DNA of 60,122 nt from CAZZCP01 sp964653235 (GCA_964653235.1 CAZZCP010000005.1:1-60122), one strand, 5' to 3'; shown: positions 8,376 to 17,426, counted from the stretch's first letter. Program-made: numbers and translations. Notes: a model not told the origin generated them from the letters alone.

Positions 8376-9398
8376 GTGATTCTAAAACAATTTTATGACC
8401 CAACCAGCTCAACACTTACTTATATTTTGGCCAGAAAGAAAAATGCTGAAGCCTTGATTATTGATCCTGTGCAAGACAAAGTTGATGAATATTTGAAATT
8501 TTTAGGTCAGCACAATCTTCGTCTTATCAAGGCAATTGATACTCATATTCATGCAGACCATATTTCAGGTTTGGCAAAATTAAGAGACCTCACTCTTTGT
8601 ATGACAATTATGGGAGAAGAAGCAAACACCACTTTGGTCTCTCAAAGGGTACAAGATGGAGATGTAATTAAAATTGATGGAATTCAATTAAAAGCGCTTT
8701 ACACTCCTGGACACACTGAAGAGTCTTACTGTTTCTTTATGGATGGCTTTCTCTTTACTGGTGATACTTTGTTTATTCGAGGTAATGGTCGGACAGACTT
8801 TCAAAATGGTGATCCAGGTCAACTCTACGACTCTATCACTCGTCTGTTTGAGTTTCCTGATAGTACCGTGGTGTATCCTGGTCATGATTATAAAGCTGAA
8901 AATGTATCGACAATTGGCCGAGAAAAAATAGACAACAAACGTTATTACAATAAGACCCGTGAGGAATTTATCGAAATTATGAACAAGCTTGATCTGCCGA
9001 ATCCAAAGATGATGGATATTGCTATACCGGCAAATCAGGCTCTAGGTGAAGACATTCACGGAGGAATTGCGAAAGAAATGATTTTATCTGCAGAGCAAGC
9101 AAAAGCAAAAGTCGATGCCACTTTTGTAGATCTACGGGGTGATGATGAGATTCAAAAAACCGGAAAGATAGACTCTGGAATTCATGTGTCATATGAAAAA
9201 CTTGCTACAACAATTCAAGATGAAAACTCTGAATTAGGTAGCCTTTTGAGACAGAAAAAGCCCATTGTGTTTTATTGTGCCTATGGTGAGAGATCGGCGC
9301 TTGCATTGATGCTTGCTCGGGAAAAAGGTTTTGAAAATATTTTTCATCTCAATGGTGGAATCTATGCCTGGCTCGATAAAGATTACGATATTGTTTAA
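8376..9398 (+). CDS. Persulfide dioxygenase (ETHE1-like) fused to rhodanese
   Basis: 340 residues. The N-terminal metallo-beta-lactamase domain has THIHADH (His57, His59, Asp61, His62), PGHT (His113), GDTLF (Asp130) and YPGHDY (His170), the pattern of ETHE1/Blh sulfur dioxygenases that oxidise glutathione persulfide to sulfite. The C-terminal rhodanese domain (about 238-340) keeps an active-site loop YCAYGERSA with Cys301. The fusion couples persulfide handling and oxidation in sulfide detoxification. The GTG start at 8376 is supported by AAGGAG. Convergent with the metallopeptidase gene four bases away. Confidence 0.92.
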   Translation: MILKQFYDPTSSTLTYILARKKNAEALIIDPVQDKVDEYLKFLGQHNLRLIKAIDTHIHADHISGLAKLRDLTLCMTIMGEEANTTLVSQRVQDGDVIKIDGIQLKALYTPGHTEESYCFFMDGFLFTGDTLFIRGNGRTDFQNGDPGQLYDSITRLFEFPDSTVVYPGHDYKAENVSTIGREKIDNKRYYNKTREEFIEIMNKLDLPNPKMMDIAIPANQALGEDIHGGIAKEMILSAEQAKAKVDATFVDLRGDDEIQKTGKIDSGIHVSYEKLATTIQDENSELGSLLRQKKPIVFYCAYGERSALALMLAREKGFENIFHLNGGIYAWLDKDYDIV

Positions 9399-9402
9399 GC
9401 CG

Positions 9403-10443
9403 TCACTGAAAGATTTTTTGCAGATACTTCTCTTTTGCCTGACAGCGCTTTTGGCCCCAACAAAGTTCATAAGTTTTGACAAGCTTGTCTAATTTTTTGA
9501 TTTGGAAACGATACGGCTTTTTCATTAAAATTTTATGCACGTAAGTCGCAAAGCTTTCAGCCCAATCTTCAGTGTAGTGAGTTGATGCATAAAGGCTAAC
9601 AAAATTGGTTTTTTGTAAATTTTCAAAAACCTCTATCATTTCATCATTCTTGAGTTTTGCTCCGGTATAGTAACGAACACGAGATCTTTGCGGAAACTTA
9701 TCTTGATCGAAAATACTATAGATTTTATCTCTAGCTGAATTGATCTTCCAGGATTCAGTAAAAAAGCTAAACTGACTTTCATTTTGAATCGATTCGATGG
9801 GATCATTCCAAAGAGGATGAATTTTTTCTCCAACAGAATAGACATGAGCAAGTTCATGCAAAACAAGGTACTGAATTGCATATTTGGTTTTATTTCTCTC
9901 AGGTTCTTCAATGATCAACTCAATTTGGTAATCTCCATCGCTTTGAAAAACACTTGATTCCTTCCAAGTTGCCCACTCGTTTGCTTTCCTTTGGGTCAAG
10001 ATGCCAGCATCCAAAGCAATAAAAGCAGCTACAGCTTCACCCTGAGTATTGAACACAGATTCGGTATAGCCCGTTCCCCCCAATCCTTGAATTAGATAGA
10101 CTCCTAGAAACTTAGGCGCAACCAAGTCTTTTACTTTTTGTGGTAGCTCCTTGATCGCTTCTTCGATTTCAAGCTGAAGTTTTTTAGATGCTTTGATGGT
10201 TTGAGGTTTTTCTGAAAATCCATTGAGTTGGTTGTCGAGGCGAATGTAATCTATCAGCTCATTTGGAGCTGAAAAAACTCTTTTGTAAACGGGTAATTTT
10301 AAACTATTTTGCCAATAAGACAGTTTCTGTACAGGTAGCTTTTTCATCTTTTCTTGGATGCATTCAGGCTTATTGGTCTCACAATTCTTTGTGTTGCAGG
10401 AGCTGAGAAAAAAAAGAAGCAGAAATAGAATTAGGGCATGCAT
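9403..10443 (-). CDS. Lipoprotein zinc metallopeptidase (HExxH)
   Basis: 346 residues. The signal ends in the lipobox LSSC (Cys16), followed by a Cys-rich stretch. HELAH at 196-200 gives the zinc ligands and general base, and EDWAESFATYVHK (292-304) supplies a likely third ligand Glu295, the gluzincin pattern. No family name can be assigned with certainty. It is probably an envelope protease. Start supported by AAGGAG. Divergent from the YQNC lipoprotein at 10556, with a repeat-rich 112-base gap between them. Confidence 0.8.
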   Translation of the reverse strand: MHALILFLLLFFLSSCNTKNCETNKPECIQEKMKKLPVQKLSYWQNSLKLPVYKRVFSAPNELIDYIRLDNQLNGFSEKPQTIKASKKLQLEIEEAIKELPQKVKDLVAPKFLGVYLIQGLGGTGYTESVFNTQGEAVAAFIALDAGILTQRKANEWATWKESSVFQSDGDYQIELIIEEPERNKTKYAIQYLVLHELAHVYSVGEKIHPLWNDPIESIQNESQFSFFTESWKINSARDKIYSIFDQDKFPQRSRVRYYTGAKLKNDEMIEVFENLQKTNFVSLYASTHYTEDWAESFATYVHKILMKKPYRFQIKKLDKLVKTYELCWGQKRCQAKEKYLQKIFQ

Positions 10444-10465
10444 TTTAGATTTAGCTCCTTGGTAT

Positions 10466-10500
10466 AAAACTGTTTTATTGTCTCACAATGAGACAGTTTT
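10466..10500. repeat. Nested inverted repeats in a divergent intergenic region
   Basis: The outer arms AAAACTGT (10466-10473) and ACAGTTTT (10493-10500) enclose inner arms GTCTCA (10480-10485) and TGAGAC (10489-10494). They sit between the divergent metallopeptidase and lipoprotein genes and could be an operator or cruciform. Confidence 0.6.
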
Positions 10501-10523
10501 AAATAGTGTTTTTAAATAGTGTT
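10497..10523. repeat. Tandem 13-base direct repeat
   Basis: TTTTAAATAGTGTT occurs at 10497-10510 and again at 10510-10523, ending against the -35 element of the downstream promoter. Confidence 0.7.
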
Positions 10524-10547
10524 AAGTCTTTCTCACTCTGGACCGAT
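10522..10547 (+). promoter_or_regulatory. FliA-like leaderless promoter, copy 1
   Basis: TTAAGTCT (10522-10529), 12-base spacer, ACCGAT (10542-10547), then 8 bases to the ATG at 10556. No Shine-Dalgarno site. Same geometry as the promoters at 18408, 23174, 25280 and 30397. Confidence 0.8.
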
Positions 10548-10555
10548 GTATAAAT

Positions 10556-11443
10556 ATGAGAAAACTTTTTCTACTTTTGTTACTGGCATTGCCATTTTTT
10601 CTATATCAAAACTGTTCTGATCAACAGTTTTCGCCCTCGACAACAGAGGAGTTAGATTGCAATGGTAATTCTTCTACATCAGTGATTTGTGGATCTGGTG
10701 AGGAAAGCTTTCAAATGTTTTTTGTGAATAATATTGGGAGATCACTTGGTGAACCGCAAAGAAATGTAAATGGTGCTATTTCTATTTTAAATACCAAAAG
10801 TCAAAGATTTGCAATGATTCGAATTTTTCGATTGGGAGATGGTAGCCACCGAGTGGTTGTTGAAGAAGATCACTACCCTTGGCTTTGCTATGATCACAGC
10901 CGGCAACCCGATGAGGTTTTCGAAACCACCGATGGTCAGGGTGAGGTAGCTGAGCGAAGAAATTGTGTTTCTCAGATTCGCTGGTTTACCAACCGGGGTG
11001 AAAAAGGTAGCAGCAGAGAAGAAATTACTGGCCCAGAAATTTTTCTCAATAGCAGTGGCAATGGTAAAAATCCTCCGCAAACACCCTTTGAGGCTGAATC
11101 TAAGAATTTGATTTGGACAGAAGTTCGAAGAGAAGGAGGACATTTTAACACCGGTGGTTTGGTTGATCTTGAACCTGGAATTCTACCTTATTATCGAAAT
11201 CAAGAAGTTCAAGACTCTGGTGCTTTCACAAGCTATTTGTTAGAGATTGAAGAAGAAGATTACAATGCTATCACCGGAGCTGGATCGCAGCCAGAGCTGA
11301 GTTTAGAGACTCTCTTTCCTGGTGAGAACTTATTTATCAAACGAGTCAATTTAGAAGAATACCCCCAAGAGCTTTTGGATGAGCTGGAAGAAAAATATCT
11401 TTTTCTTCCTTGGCCGCAGGATATTCCAGATTCAACATTATAA
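10556..11443 (+). CDS. YQNC-type lipoprotein, uncharacterised
   Basis: 295 residues. A hydrophobic signal ends in FLYQNCSDQQF with Cys20 as the likely lipidation site, although Tyr-Gln-Asn before Cys is not a canonical lipobox. The rest is a cysteine-containing extracellular-type domain with no family I recognise. Ser at +2 fits outer-membrane sorting by E. coli rules. The ATG lies 8 bases behind a FliA-like -10 element and has no ribosome site, so the mRNA is probably leaderless. One of four genes in the window sharing the YQNCS[DQ]x[EQ][FL] signature. Confidence 0.75.
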   Translation: MRKLFLLLLLALPFFLYQNCSDQQFSPSTTEELDCNGNSSTSVICGSGEESFQMFFVNNIGRSLGEPQRNVNGAISILNTKSQRFAMIRIFRLGDGSHRVVVEEDHYPWLCYDHSRQPDEVFETTDGQGEVAERRNCVSQIRWFTNRGEKGSSREEITGPEIFLNSSGNGKNPPQTPFEAESKNLIWTEVRREGGHFNTGGLVDLEPGILPYYRNQEVQDSGAFTSYLLEIEEEDYNAITGAGSQPELSLETLFPGENLFIKRVNLEEYPQELLDELEEKYLFLPWPQDIPDSTL

Positions 11444-11444
11444 T

Positions 11445-11459
11445 GCGGCTTAGAGCCGC
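11445..11459 (+). terminator. Short GC hairpin behind YQNC lipoprotein (weak)
   Basis: GCGGC, loop TTAGA, GCCGC, directly behind the stop codon and between convergent genes. There is no clear T-tract, so termination is uncertain. Confidence 0.35.
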
Positions 11460-11467
11460 CGCAATTC

Positions 11468-12061
11468 TTAGAGTCTGTAGCGAAGAGTAAATACCCAATC
11501 TGAGAGCATAATTCCGTTCGCTGCTTCTCCTAGTCCCCAGACTCTTTGATTTTCGACACCAAGATCGATCTTGTCATTAACTGCAACAAGAACGCCTATG
11601 GCAAAAGAGGGGGCAAAGGTAAAGCCAGAACTCTCACTTGCATTTCCGAATTCGTATTCGATATCTAAGAAGCCAAAACCAGGAGCAAAGTAGAGACCCC
11701 ATGAATTGTAAGGAACATAAAACTTGGCATTGGCGCCGATATTAATAGCCGACATAGAAAGCTCATCAGTCGTATTTTGGCCTAATGCTTTATAATCATC
11801 CTCTGTGGAGTGATAGCGAAAAAAAGCGCCCAAAGACAAGCCTTCTTCATACATATAGTCAAAGCCGCCGCCAAACGCAAAAAAGCCAGATTGACCCAAA
11901 TTCGGAATGGTATCTTCATCCGTCACGCTCGATGCTCCAGCTGCTGTAAAACCAAAGGAGCCAGTAACATATTGAGTGCCGCGATTGTTAAAGGTACTCA
12001 AGGCATAAGCAGAACTTGACAGAGTCATTAGAGCCAAGAGGCCGATCAAAAGTGATTTCAT
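11468..12061 (-). CDS. Outer-membrane beta-barrel protein
   Basis: 197 residues with a signal peptide (cleavage after SSAYA, about residue 20). Alternating hydrophobic strands with Gly/aromatic turns run throughout, for example GFFAFGGGFDYMYEEGLSLG, and it ends WVFTLRYRL, which resembles a barrel C-terminal signal (an aromatic two residues before the end). This fits an eight-stranded OmpA/OmpX-like porin-family barrel. AAGGAG precedes the ATG. Function unknown. Confidence 0.78.
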   Translation of the reverse strand: MKSLLIGLLALMTLSSSAYALSTFNNRGTQYVTGSFGFTAAGASSVTDEDTIPNLGQSGFFAFGGGFDYMYEEGLSLGAFFRYHSTEDDYKALGQNTTDELSMSAINIGANAKFYVPYNSWGLYFAPGFGFLDIEYEFGNASESSGFTFAPSFAIGVLVAVNDKIDLGVENQRVWGLGEAANGIMLSDWVFTLRYRL

Positions 12062-12137
12062 ATTTCTTTCTCCTTTTTAATGGCACAAAGCTGCGCAAAC
12101 TTTGCTCGTTTGGCAATGCTTAACAAGTAAGGTCAAG

Positions 12138-13532
12138 CTAGGTTCCGCAAAAGGTCGCTTTGACCTCTTCTTCTCTACTTGGGGGCTGCGTCCATGATGA
12201 ATCGGCTGTCTCTGTATAGGGGCTCTCAAGGGCTTTGTGGAGGGCATGAAAATGACCAAAGTTATTTTGATATGCTAGTTGAATGGCTTTTTCGATCTGA
12301 TGATTGCGAGGAATCACATATGGATTCACCGAGTTCATCAAGTCGATCGCCTCTTCGAGGCTATGGGGCTGCTCTTCGAGGCGTTTTTTTATTTTTGAAG
12401 CAAAGTCTTGATCAAGATTTTGTGGGAGCTGGCGAAAGCTATTGGTAAAATCGAGCCGCTGCTCTTCAAGTAGCTTTAAAAACTCAAGAAGTATTTCTTG
12501 GTCGCTCTCTAAGGGTTCAAAAATTCCCACTTTCTTTGCGATTACTTTTAGGTGCTCTTGTTGAAAAAGAGATGGAAGTTTTGCCAGCTCTTTTTCTAGC
12601 AGGGGAATCGCCTCTTCTGGATTTTTTCGAATAATGCGTGCAAAGCAATTGGCAAGACTTGATAAATTCCACATCGCAATATGCGGCTGTTGATTGTAGG
12701 CATAGCGCCCCCGGCGATCGATTGAGCTATAGACTTTATCCATTTTAAATGCATCTTGAAAGGCGCAAGGTCCATAATCAATGGTCTCGCCCGAGATAAG
12801 CATATTGTCGGTGTTCATCACCCCATGAATAAAGCCCAAACCCATCCACTGAGCGATCAAACTCATTTGTCTCTGCGCGACTCGGGCAAAAAACAAGAGA
12901 TACTTGTCTTCTTCTTCATGCAGGTCAGGATCGAGTCTTTGTATGGCAAAGTCGGCAAGTTCTTTGATGTGATCCAACTCCTGTCTACCCAAAAAGTATT
13001 CAAAGCTTCCCACGCGAATATGACTTCGAGCCACACGTGTTGATACAGCTCCTGGTAGAGGTTCTTCACGATAAACGCTCTCGCCAGTAAGACAGGCTGC
13101 TAAACAACGCGTAGTGGGTATACCAAGAGCCTGCATGGCTTCGCTAACAATGTATTCTCGAAGTACGGGGCCGAGTGAAGACTTGCCATCACCGCCTCTT
13201 GAAAATCGAGTTCTGCCAGAGCCCTTCAATTGCAATTCATAAATGAGATTGTCTTGCGCCTCTACTTCACCTAAGAGCAGAGCTCGACCATCACCGAGTT
13301 GCGGGACAAAATGACCAAACTGATGCCCGGCATAGGCAAGGGCCCGGGGCTTGGCGCCTGGAGGGCTTTCTAGGCCTGAAAAGAATTTCAAGACTTGGTC
13401 TTCAGAGAAGTCTAACTTTAGAAACTGAGCAAGTTTACGATTGTAAGCAATGAGCCTGGGTTCTTGGGCAACAGAGGCTTGATTCAATTCATAGAAATCT
13501 TCGCTTAAAGAATCATAATGATTTTTGAACAT
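12138..13532 (-). CDS. selO: Protein adenylyltransferase SelO (YdiU family)
   Basis: 464 residues. It transfers AMP to protein hydroxyl groups using a pseudokinase fold. Recognised by YAGHQFGHFVPQLGDGRA (67-84), LQLKGSGRTRFSRGGDGKS (about 99-117), LREYIVSEAMQALGIPTTR, HGVMNTDNMLISGETIDYGP with the catalytic Asn/Asp region, and the C-terminal FCGT typical of bacterial members. Full length. The ribosome site before the ATG is weak. E. coli SelO AMPylates redox proteins; targets here are unknown. Confidence 0.95.
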   Translation of the reverse strand: MFKNHYDSLSEDFYELNQASVAQEPRLIAYNRKLAQFLKLDFSEDQVLKFFSGLESPPGAKPRALAYAGHQFGHFVPQLGDGRALLLGEVEAQDNLIYELQLKGSGRTRFSRGGDGKSSLGPVLREYIVSEAMQALGIPTTRCLAACLTGESVYREEPLPGAVSTRVARSHIRVGSFEYFLGRQELDHIKELADFAIQRLDPDLHEEEDKYLLFFARVAQRQMSLIAQWMGLGFIHGVMNTDNMLISGETIDYGPCAFQDAFKMDKVYSSIDRRGRYAYNQQPHIAMWNLSSLANCFARIIRKNPEEAIPLLEKELAKLPSLFQQEHLKVIAKKVGIFEPLESDQEILLEFLKLLEEQRLDFTNSFRQLPQNLDQDFASKIKKRLEEQPHSLEEAIDLMNSVNPYVIPRNHQIEKAIQLAYQNNFGHFHALHKALESPYTETADSSWTQPPSREEEVKATFCGT

Positions 13533-13598
13533 ACTTAGCTTGTAGCAGAGTCTTTGTCAGACTCAAGCCTTAAAAAGTATGTTAAGCTCGAAATAGTT

Positions 13599-14519
13599 TT
13601 AATCTGTAATCTCATTTACTGTAAGTAAAAACTCTTCACCATCATTTGTTTTTAGCTTTAATTGTCTATTTTGATCAATGCTAAGAACTAACTCTGGCAA
13701 AGCGCCCTCGCCATTTTGCGCCTCTGCTAAAGCATGGTATCGATTGTAGCCGCTTGTTTTCGGGTTTTCGATCTTTTCGTTTGCAATCACTAAATATTGA
13801 TCATCAAGCCTTTGCAATTGACCGCTAAATCCTGCTCTCGAGGCAAGGAGCTCATCGCGGCCACAATAAAAACCTTTATAGTAGCGCGTTTCAAATTCTA
13901 CATTTTTTTCATCAAAGTTTTCGCCAAAATCTACTTTTAGTTTTACAAGAACAGATTTACTATTTTGTTCAAAGTTTAAAGGAATACATGCTTCCCAGTT
14001 GCCATACATTGCGAGTCCTAAATCTGTTTCTTGAACGCGATTGTAATATTGATCAAAAGATTTGCGAAAAGCATCAGTATAATAATGTTTGATAACCAAA
14101 ATACCTGATTTGGTAAAAACCAGTTCTTTGTGATCTTTTAACTCGGGGTCTTGTAGGTTCATTTTTGCAAGGTATGTATTGTCTGTTTTCGTTATAAGGT
14201 ACTTGGTTTTTGTAACTAGCGAGTCGCCAACGCAGCCCTCTGCGCCTTCAAATAGTTCTTTTCTATGAATGTAATAGTCTTTATACATTGTGATTTGATC
14301 GAGCTCAGCTCCGGCATTCGTTAGTCTGCAAACCCCGATCCACTCTTCTGCTAAATCTTTTTCCGCTTTTTTATCTGCTATTTCTTCTTGTGTTTGTGTT
14401 TCTGAGAGAGGCTCTTTTTGGTCAGAAAAAATCTTACTGCCTGGCTCTCCGCTTTTGCTGCAAGCGGCAAAGTGAATCGAAACTAACATAATAATAAAGG
14501 CTTGGGTTAAACTTTTCAT
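13599..14519 (-). CDS. Uncharacterised lipoprotein
   Basis: 306 residues. The signal peptide ends in FAAC (Cys20), a canonical lipobox. A charged linker (about 25-60) precedes a domain built from two similar halves, each with a WIGVCRL/WEACIPL-like opening strand, a tyrosine-rich stretch (YKDYYIHRKELF, TRYYKGFYCGRDEL) and a Cys pair, suggesting an internal duplication. Family not recognised. GGAG lies seven bases before the ATG. Confidence 0.7.
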   Translation of the reverse strand: MKSLTQAFIIMLVSIHFAACSKSGEPGSKIFSDQKEPLSETQTQEEIADKKAEKDLAEEWIGVCRLTNAGAELDQITMYKDYYIHRKELFEGAEGCVGDSLVTKTKYLITKTDNTYLAKMNLQDPELKDHKELVFTKSGILVIKHYYTDAFRKSFDQYYNRVQETDLGLAMYGNWEACIPLNFEQNSKSVLVKLKVDFGENFDEKNVEFETRYYKGFYCGRDELLASRAGFSGQLQRLDDQYLVIANEKIENPKTSGYNRYHALAEAQNGEGALPELVLSIDQNRQLKLKTNDGEEFLLTVNEITD

Positions 14520-14714
14520 ACTGACTCCAAAATTTAAAATTTAAGCTATTCTATCGAAAATGTATTCATTTCAGTGAAATAATTGATGCTTTGAAAAGAG
14601 ATACAGTAGTGTTCAAATTTCTGTCGGCAAGCAAAATGGTATTTTGAAAAGAGATTTTACAGTAAATTCCCTCGCTGACTTAAATCGTCACAAAGAGAAT
14701 AAAACATAGACAGT

Positions 14715-14735
14715 GGCTGCCGAAAAATGGCAGCC
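14715..14735 (-). terminator. Candidate terminator behind the dihaem peroxidase gene
   Basis: GGCTGCC and GGCAGCC form a 7-bp stem with a seven-base loop, just past the peroxidase stop. A clean T-tract is missing, so it may be a weak terminator or another RNA structure. Confidence 0.5.
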
Positions 14736-14748
14736 CTTCGAACGAAGT

Positions 14749-15726
14749 TTATAAGCTCTTCGGTTCTTGAATCATAGGTAAATCGCCATTTAAAGCTTTA
14801 AGAAAGGCCGCAATGGATGCAACTTCTTTTTCGCTTAAATCTTTATTGAGTTGAGTTTTACCCATCACGCGAATTGCTTCTTCTAAAGTTTCAACTCTGC
14901 CATTGTGAAAATAGGGAGAGGTACGAGCCACATTGCGAAGTGTTGGTACGCGAAACATCCATTCGTCCGATTTTTTCTTAGTGACTTCATAGCGGCCTTT
15001 GTCGTCTTTGATGCGATATTTTTTTTCAATCTCCGGACTCGGGTAGCTAGGAAACTTCATATAAAAGCCAGTTCCCACCGGTAGACTTGGTCCTGAAAAA
15101 TTATCTCCTTGGTGGCAGGCAACACAGCCAGCAGCTTGAAAAGTTTGGTAGCCCTCGATGGCTTCAATGCTCATTGCCGCCTTGTCGCCAGCTTTCCACT
15201 TGTCGTAGGGGCTATTGTAGTCGACCAAAGTCTCTTCAAATGCAGCTATAGCGGTTGCTAGATTGTGATAGGTCATCGGTTCTTTTTCATCAGGAAAAGC
15301 CTTTTTAAAAAGTTCAACATAGGCAGGTACTTTCTTTAGCTTTTCCATGACTACATTCTCATTGGGCATTCCCATTTCGCCAGGGTTTAAAATAGGACCT
15401 TTTGCTTGGGCGGTAAGGTCTTTGGCTCGACCATCCCAAAATTGAACCGATAAAAACTTCGAGTTCCAAACTGTGGGTGAGTTTCTCTCGCCTTTTTGTC
15501 CTTTGATACCATTTGATACTCTAAGTCCATCGTGGCCCGCAGCCCCATTGGCAACATTGTGGCAAGTATTGCAAGATACTGAATTATCAGCAGAGAGTCT
15601 TTTGTCAAAATAAAGGTGCAAGCCCAATTCTTGTAAAGTATTTTGTGCTTTCCATTGATTGCTCACTTTTTGTTTGCTCACGCAAGAAACCAAAAAAATA
15701 ATGCTAATGAGATGAATGAATTTCAT
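14749..15726 (-). CDS. Dihaem cytochrome c peroxidase family lipoprotein
   Basis: 325 residues. The lipobox LVSC (Cys15) anchors it to the envelope. Two haem c sites are present: CNTCH (52-56) and CVACH (about 151-155), with the CCP/MauG-type segments FDKRLSADNSVSCNTCH, FWDGRA and VPTLRNVARTSPYFHNG. Such proteins reduce hydrogen peroxide in the periplasm using electrons from small cytochromes, though MauG-like oxidation roles also occur. GGAGG precedes the ATG. Monocistronic. Confidence 0.9.
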   Translation of the reverse strand: MKFIHLISIIFLVSCVSKQKVSNQWKAQNTLQELGLHLYFDKRLSADNSVSCNTCHNVANGAAGHDGLRVSNGIKGQKGERNSPTVWNSKFLSVQFWDGRAKDLTAQAKGPILNPGEMGMPNENVVMEKLKKVPAYVELFKKAFPDEKEPMTYHNLATAIAAFEETLVDYNSPYDKWKAGDKAAMSIEAIEGYQTFQAAGCVACHQGDNFSGPSLPVGTGFYMKFPSYPSPEIEKKYRIKDDKGRYEVTKKKSDEWMFRVPTLRNVARTSPYFHNGRVETLEEAIRVMGKTQLNKDLSEKEVASIAAFLKALNGDLPMIQEPKSL

Positions 15727-15785
15727 TTTACCTCCCCATGTAGAAACATATTTACAGTTATCTTTTGAGAGAGCAAGCTAGGGGC

Positions 15786-16142
15786 ATGAAAAAATATTTA
15801 CTCTTAGGATTGGTTTTTTATTGCAGCTTTGCTTTTGCGAACCTTAGACCTGACAGTGTTCAGGGTGAATATCTGATTGAAGCGAATATGGGAGTCACTT
15901 TGGTAGAAGAAGAATACTATCAAGGCCCATTAGTAACTTACTTCTTTTTTCCTCACTAGAAGTTCTTATATTCAACAGGCAGTCTGTTTGTGGATGGAGA
16001 AGGACTCTGGCTCAATCGATTTGGTCTTGGTTATGAATTCGTTTATCAAACTGAGTATTTGGTGATTCCGACATTTGCTGTCGATTTTGTCCACAGTGAA
16101 GTACATTATGTCTTCACTGTGGGGCTTGCACATGAGATTTAA
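15786..16142 (+). pseudogene. Porin-like outer-membrane protein with in-frame TAG
   Basis: From the ATG at 15786 (AGGGG upstream) a signal peptide MKKYLLLGLVFYCSFAFA leads into barrel-like sequence that stops at TAG 15957-15959 after 57 codons. The same frame stays open for another 60 codons (FVDGEGLWLNRFGLGYEF, FAVDFVHSEVHYVFTVGL) to TAA at 16140, with typical beta-barrel strands at the end. A single nonsense change (for example TGG to TAG) would explain it. Even restored, 118 residues is short for a barrel, so an internal deletion is possible. Confidence 0.7.
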
Positions 16143-16415
16143 TTATCTAGGCCTTCTAGGACCACCAGTGCGGGGCTTTTCTTTGGCTTGTGAGACTTTA
16201 ATTTTTCTACCCTGAAATTCAAAGCCATCAAGCTCTGAAATTGCATTGCTACTAGAGTCTTGCTCGGTGAACTCCACAAAGCCAAAGCCTTTTGATCTTC
16301 CTGTGTCTCTGTCTTTTACAATTGATACAGAAGCGACATCACCTGATTGAGAGAACAACTGTTCAAGATCACTCTCTTCGGTATTGTAAGGAAGATTGCC
16401 AACATAAATTTTCAT
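16143..16415 (-). CDS. RNA-binding protein, single RRM domain
   Basis: 90 residues from the ATG at 16415, which has GAGG five bases upstream; an ATG seven codons further upstream lacks such a site. One RRM fold with RNP2 IYVGNL (3-8) and RNP1 KGFGFVEF (about 42-49), then a basic GGPRRPR tail. Bacterial proteins of this type (Rbp) bind RNA and are often cold-induced. The untranslated leader carries a perfect 8-bp hairpin (16432-16453), a possible control element. It abuts the porin pseudogene convergently. Confidence 0.93.
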   Translation of the reverse strand: MKIYVGNLPYNTEESDLEQLFSQSGDVASVSIVKDRDTGRSKGFGFVEFTEQDSSSNAISELDGFEFQGRKIKVSQAKEKPRTGGPRRPR

Positions 16416-16431
16416 ATGAACCTCGTAAGTT

Positions 16432-16453
16432 CTCAAAGAATCATCTCTTTGAG
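16432..16453 (-). promoter_or_regulatory. Leader hairpin of the RRM gene
   Basis: CTCAAAGA (16432-16439) and TCTTTGAG (16446-16453) form an 8-bp stem with a six-base loop about 17 bases before the ATG. A second small stem (GGGCT/AGCCC) lies just beyond at about 16458-16468. Autoregulation or thermosensing is conceivable but unproven. Confidence 0.5.
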
Positions 16454-16595
16454 GAAAGGGCTAAGCCCGCTCGAGAGATCCATTTTTTATGAGAAAAAAG
16501 AGTCTGATGAAACAGGAAAGCCAAATTATTCAGATTTCATTTTAATCGATTTTGCAAGTAAAAGGCAATGTATTTCTTGCTCATTTTATGTGCAT

Positions 16596-17426
16596 TTATA
16601 TTGATTCTAGTGATTGCCAAATGATCTGGCCTAATTTACCTAAGGCTCTTTCTTTGCGTCTCATAAGATAAAAGTCCAAGCGATGAGCTGTAAGTAGGTT
16701 CTGCGGAATCGATCTAAGTTCTCGATTTTTGTAGATAATTTCTTTTGGCAAACGCCCCCAAGCAAAACCATTAAGAATCAGAGATTCTTTGATGAAATGA
16801 TCACTTACAAGTATAGTCTTTTGACCACCGTAATCTACTCTCCCTGTATCTTTGCTAAGTACGATGACTTGGGGCAAGAGCAACAGCTCATCAGCCGCAT
16901 GAATTTTTTTGGCAATAAGCTTGTTCGAATAGCATGCAATCAGCTCTATACTCATGAGTTTCTTTGCCACGACTTGCTCGTGCTCTTGGTATTTGCCTAG
17001 CCCGAAATCGACCTCTTGGTTGAGAACAGCTTGAAAGCTTTCATCAAGAATGCCGCTTTGAATTTTTAGAGAAACAGATGTTTCATTGCAAGACTGAAGT
17101 AGAAAAGAGATTTTTTCTGCTGGCACCAATGGGTCCATTTGAAACTTGATTTCGGCCTCTAGTCCCGAGCCAAGTTCTTTGGCAAATCGATGGAGCCGAC
17201 GAAAGCCGCGCAAGCTCTCTTTGGCCATTTGATAGAAGGCATGTCCCTGAGGAGTGATTTCAGCGCGATAGTTTTCTCTTGAGAAGATTTGAATATTGTA
17301 CTCTTCTTCTATTTTCTTTATTCCCACACTTAAACTCGGTTGGCTTTTGTTGAGCCTAGCTGCTGCGGCCTGAAAACTTCCAGTAATAATAATAGCCTCG
17401 AGCATTTCGAGTTGATCTATAGTCAT
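16596..17426 (-). CDS. LysR-family transcriptional regulator
   Basis: 276 residues. An N-terminal winged helix-turn-helix (about 3-60, FQAAAARLNKSQPSLSVGIKKIEE) is followed by a LysR effector-binding domain (about 90-270). It is divergent from the pirin gene with only 70 bases between them, the classic arrangement for a LysR regulator and its target. The effector is unknown. The ATG has no clear ribosome site. Confidence 0.88.
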   Translation of the reverse strand: MTIDQLEMLEAIIITGSFQAAAARLNKSQPSLSVGIKKIEEEYNIQIFSRENYRAEITPQGHAFYQMAKESLRGFRRLHRFAKELGSGLEAEIKFQMDPLVPAEKISFLLQSCNETSVSLKIQSGILDESFQAVLNQEVDFGLGKYQEHEQVVAKKLMSIELIACYSNKLIAKKIHAADELLLLPQVIVLSKDTGRVDYGGQKTILVSDHFIKESLILNGFAWGRLPKEIIYKNRELRSIPQNLLTAHRLDFYLMRRKERALGKLGQIIWQSLESI

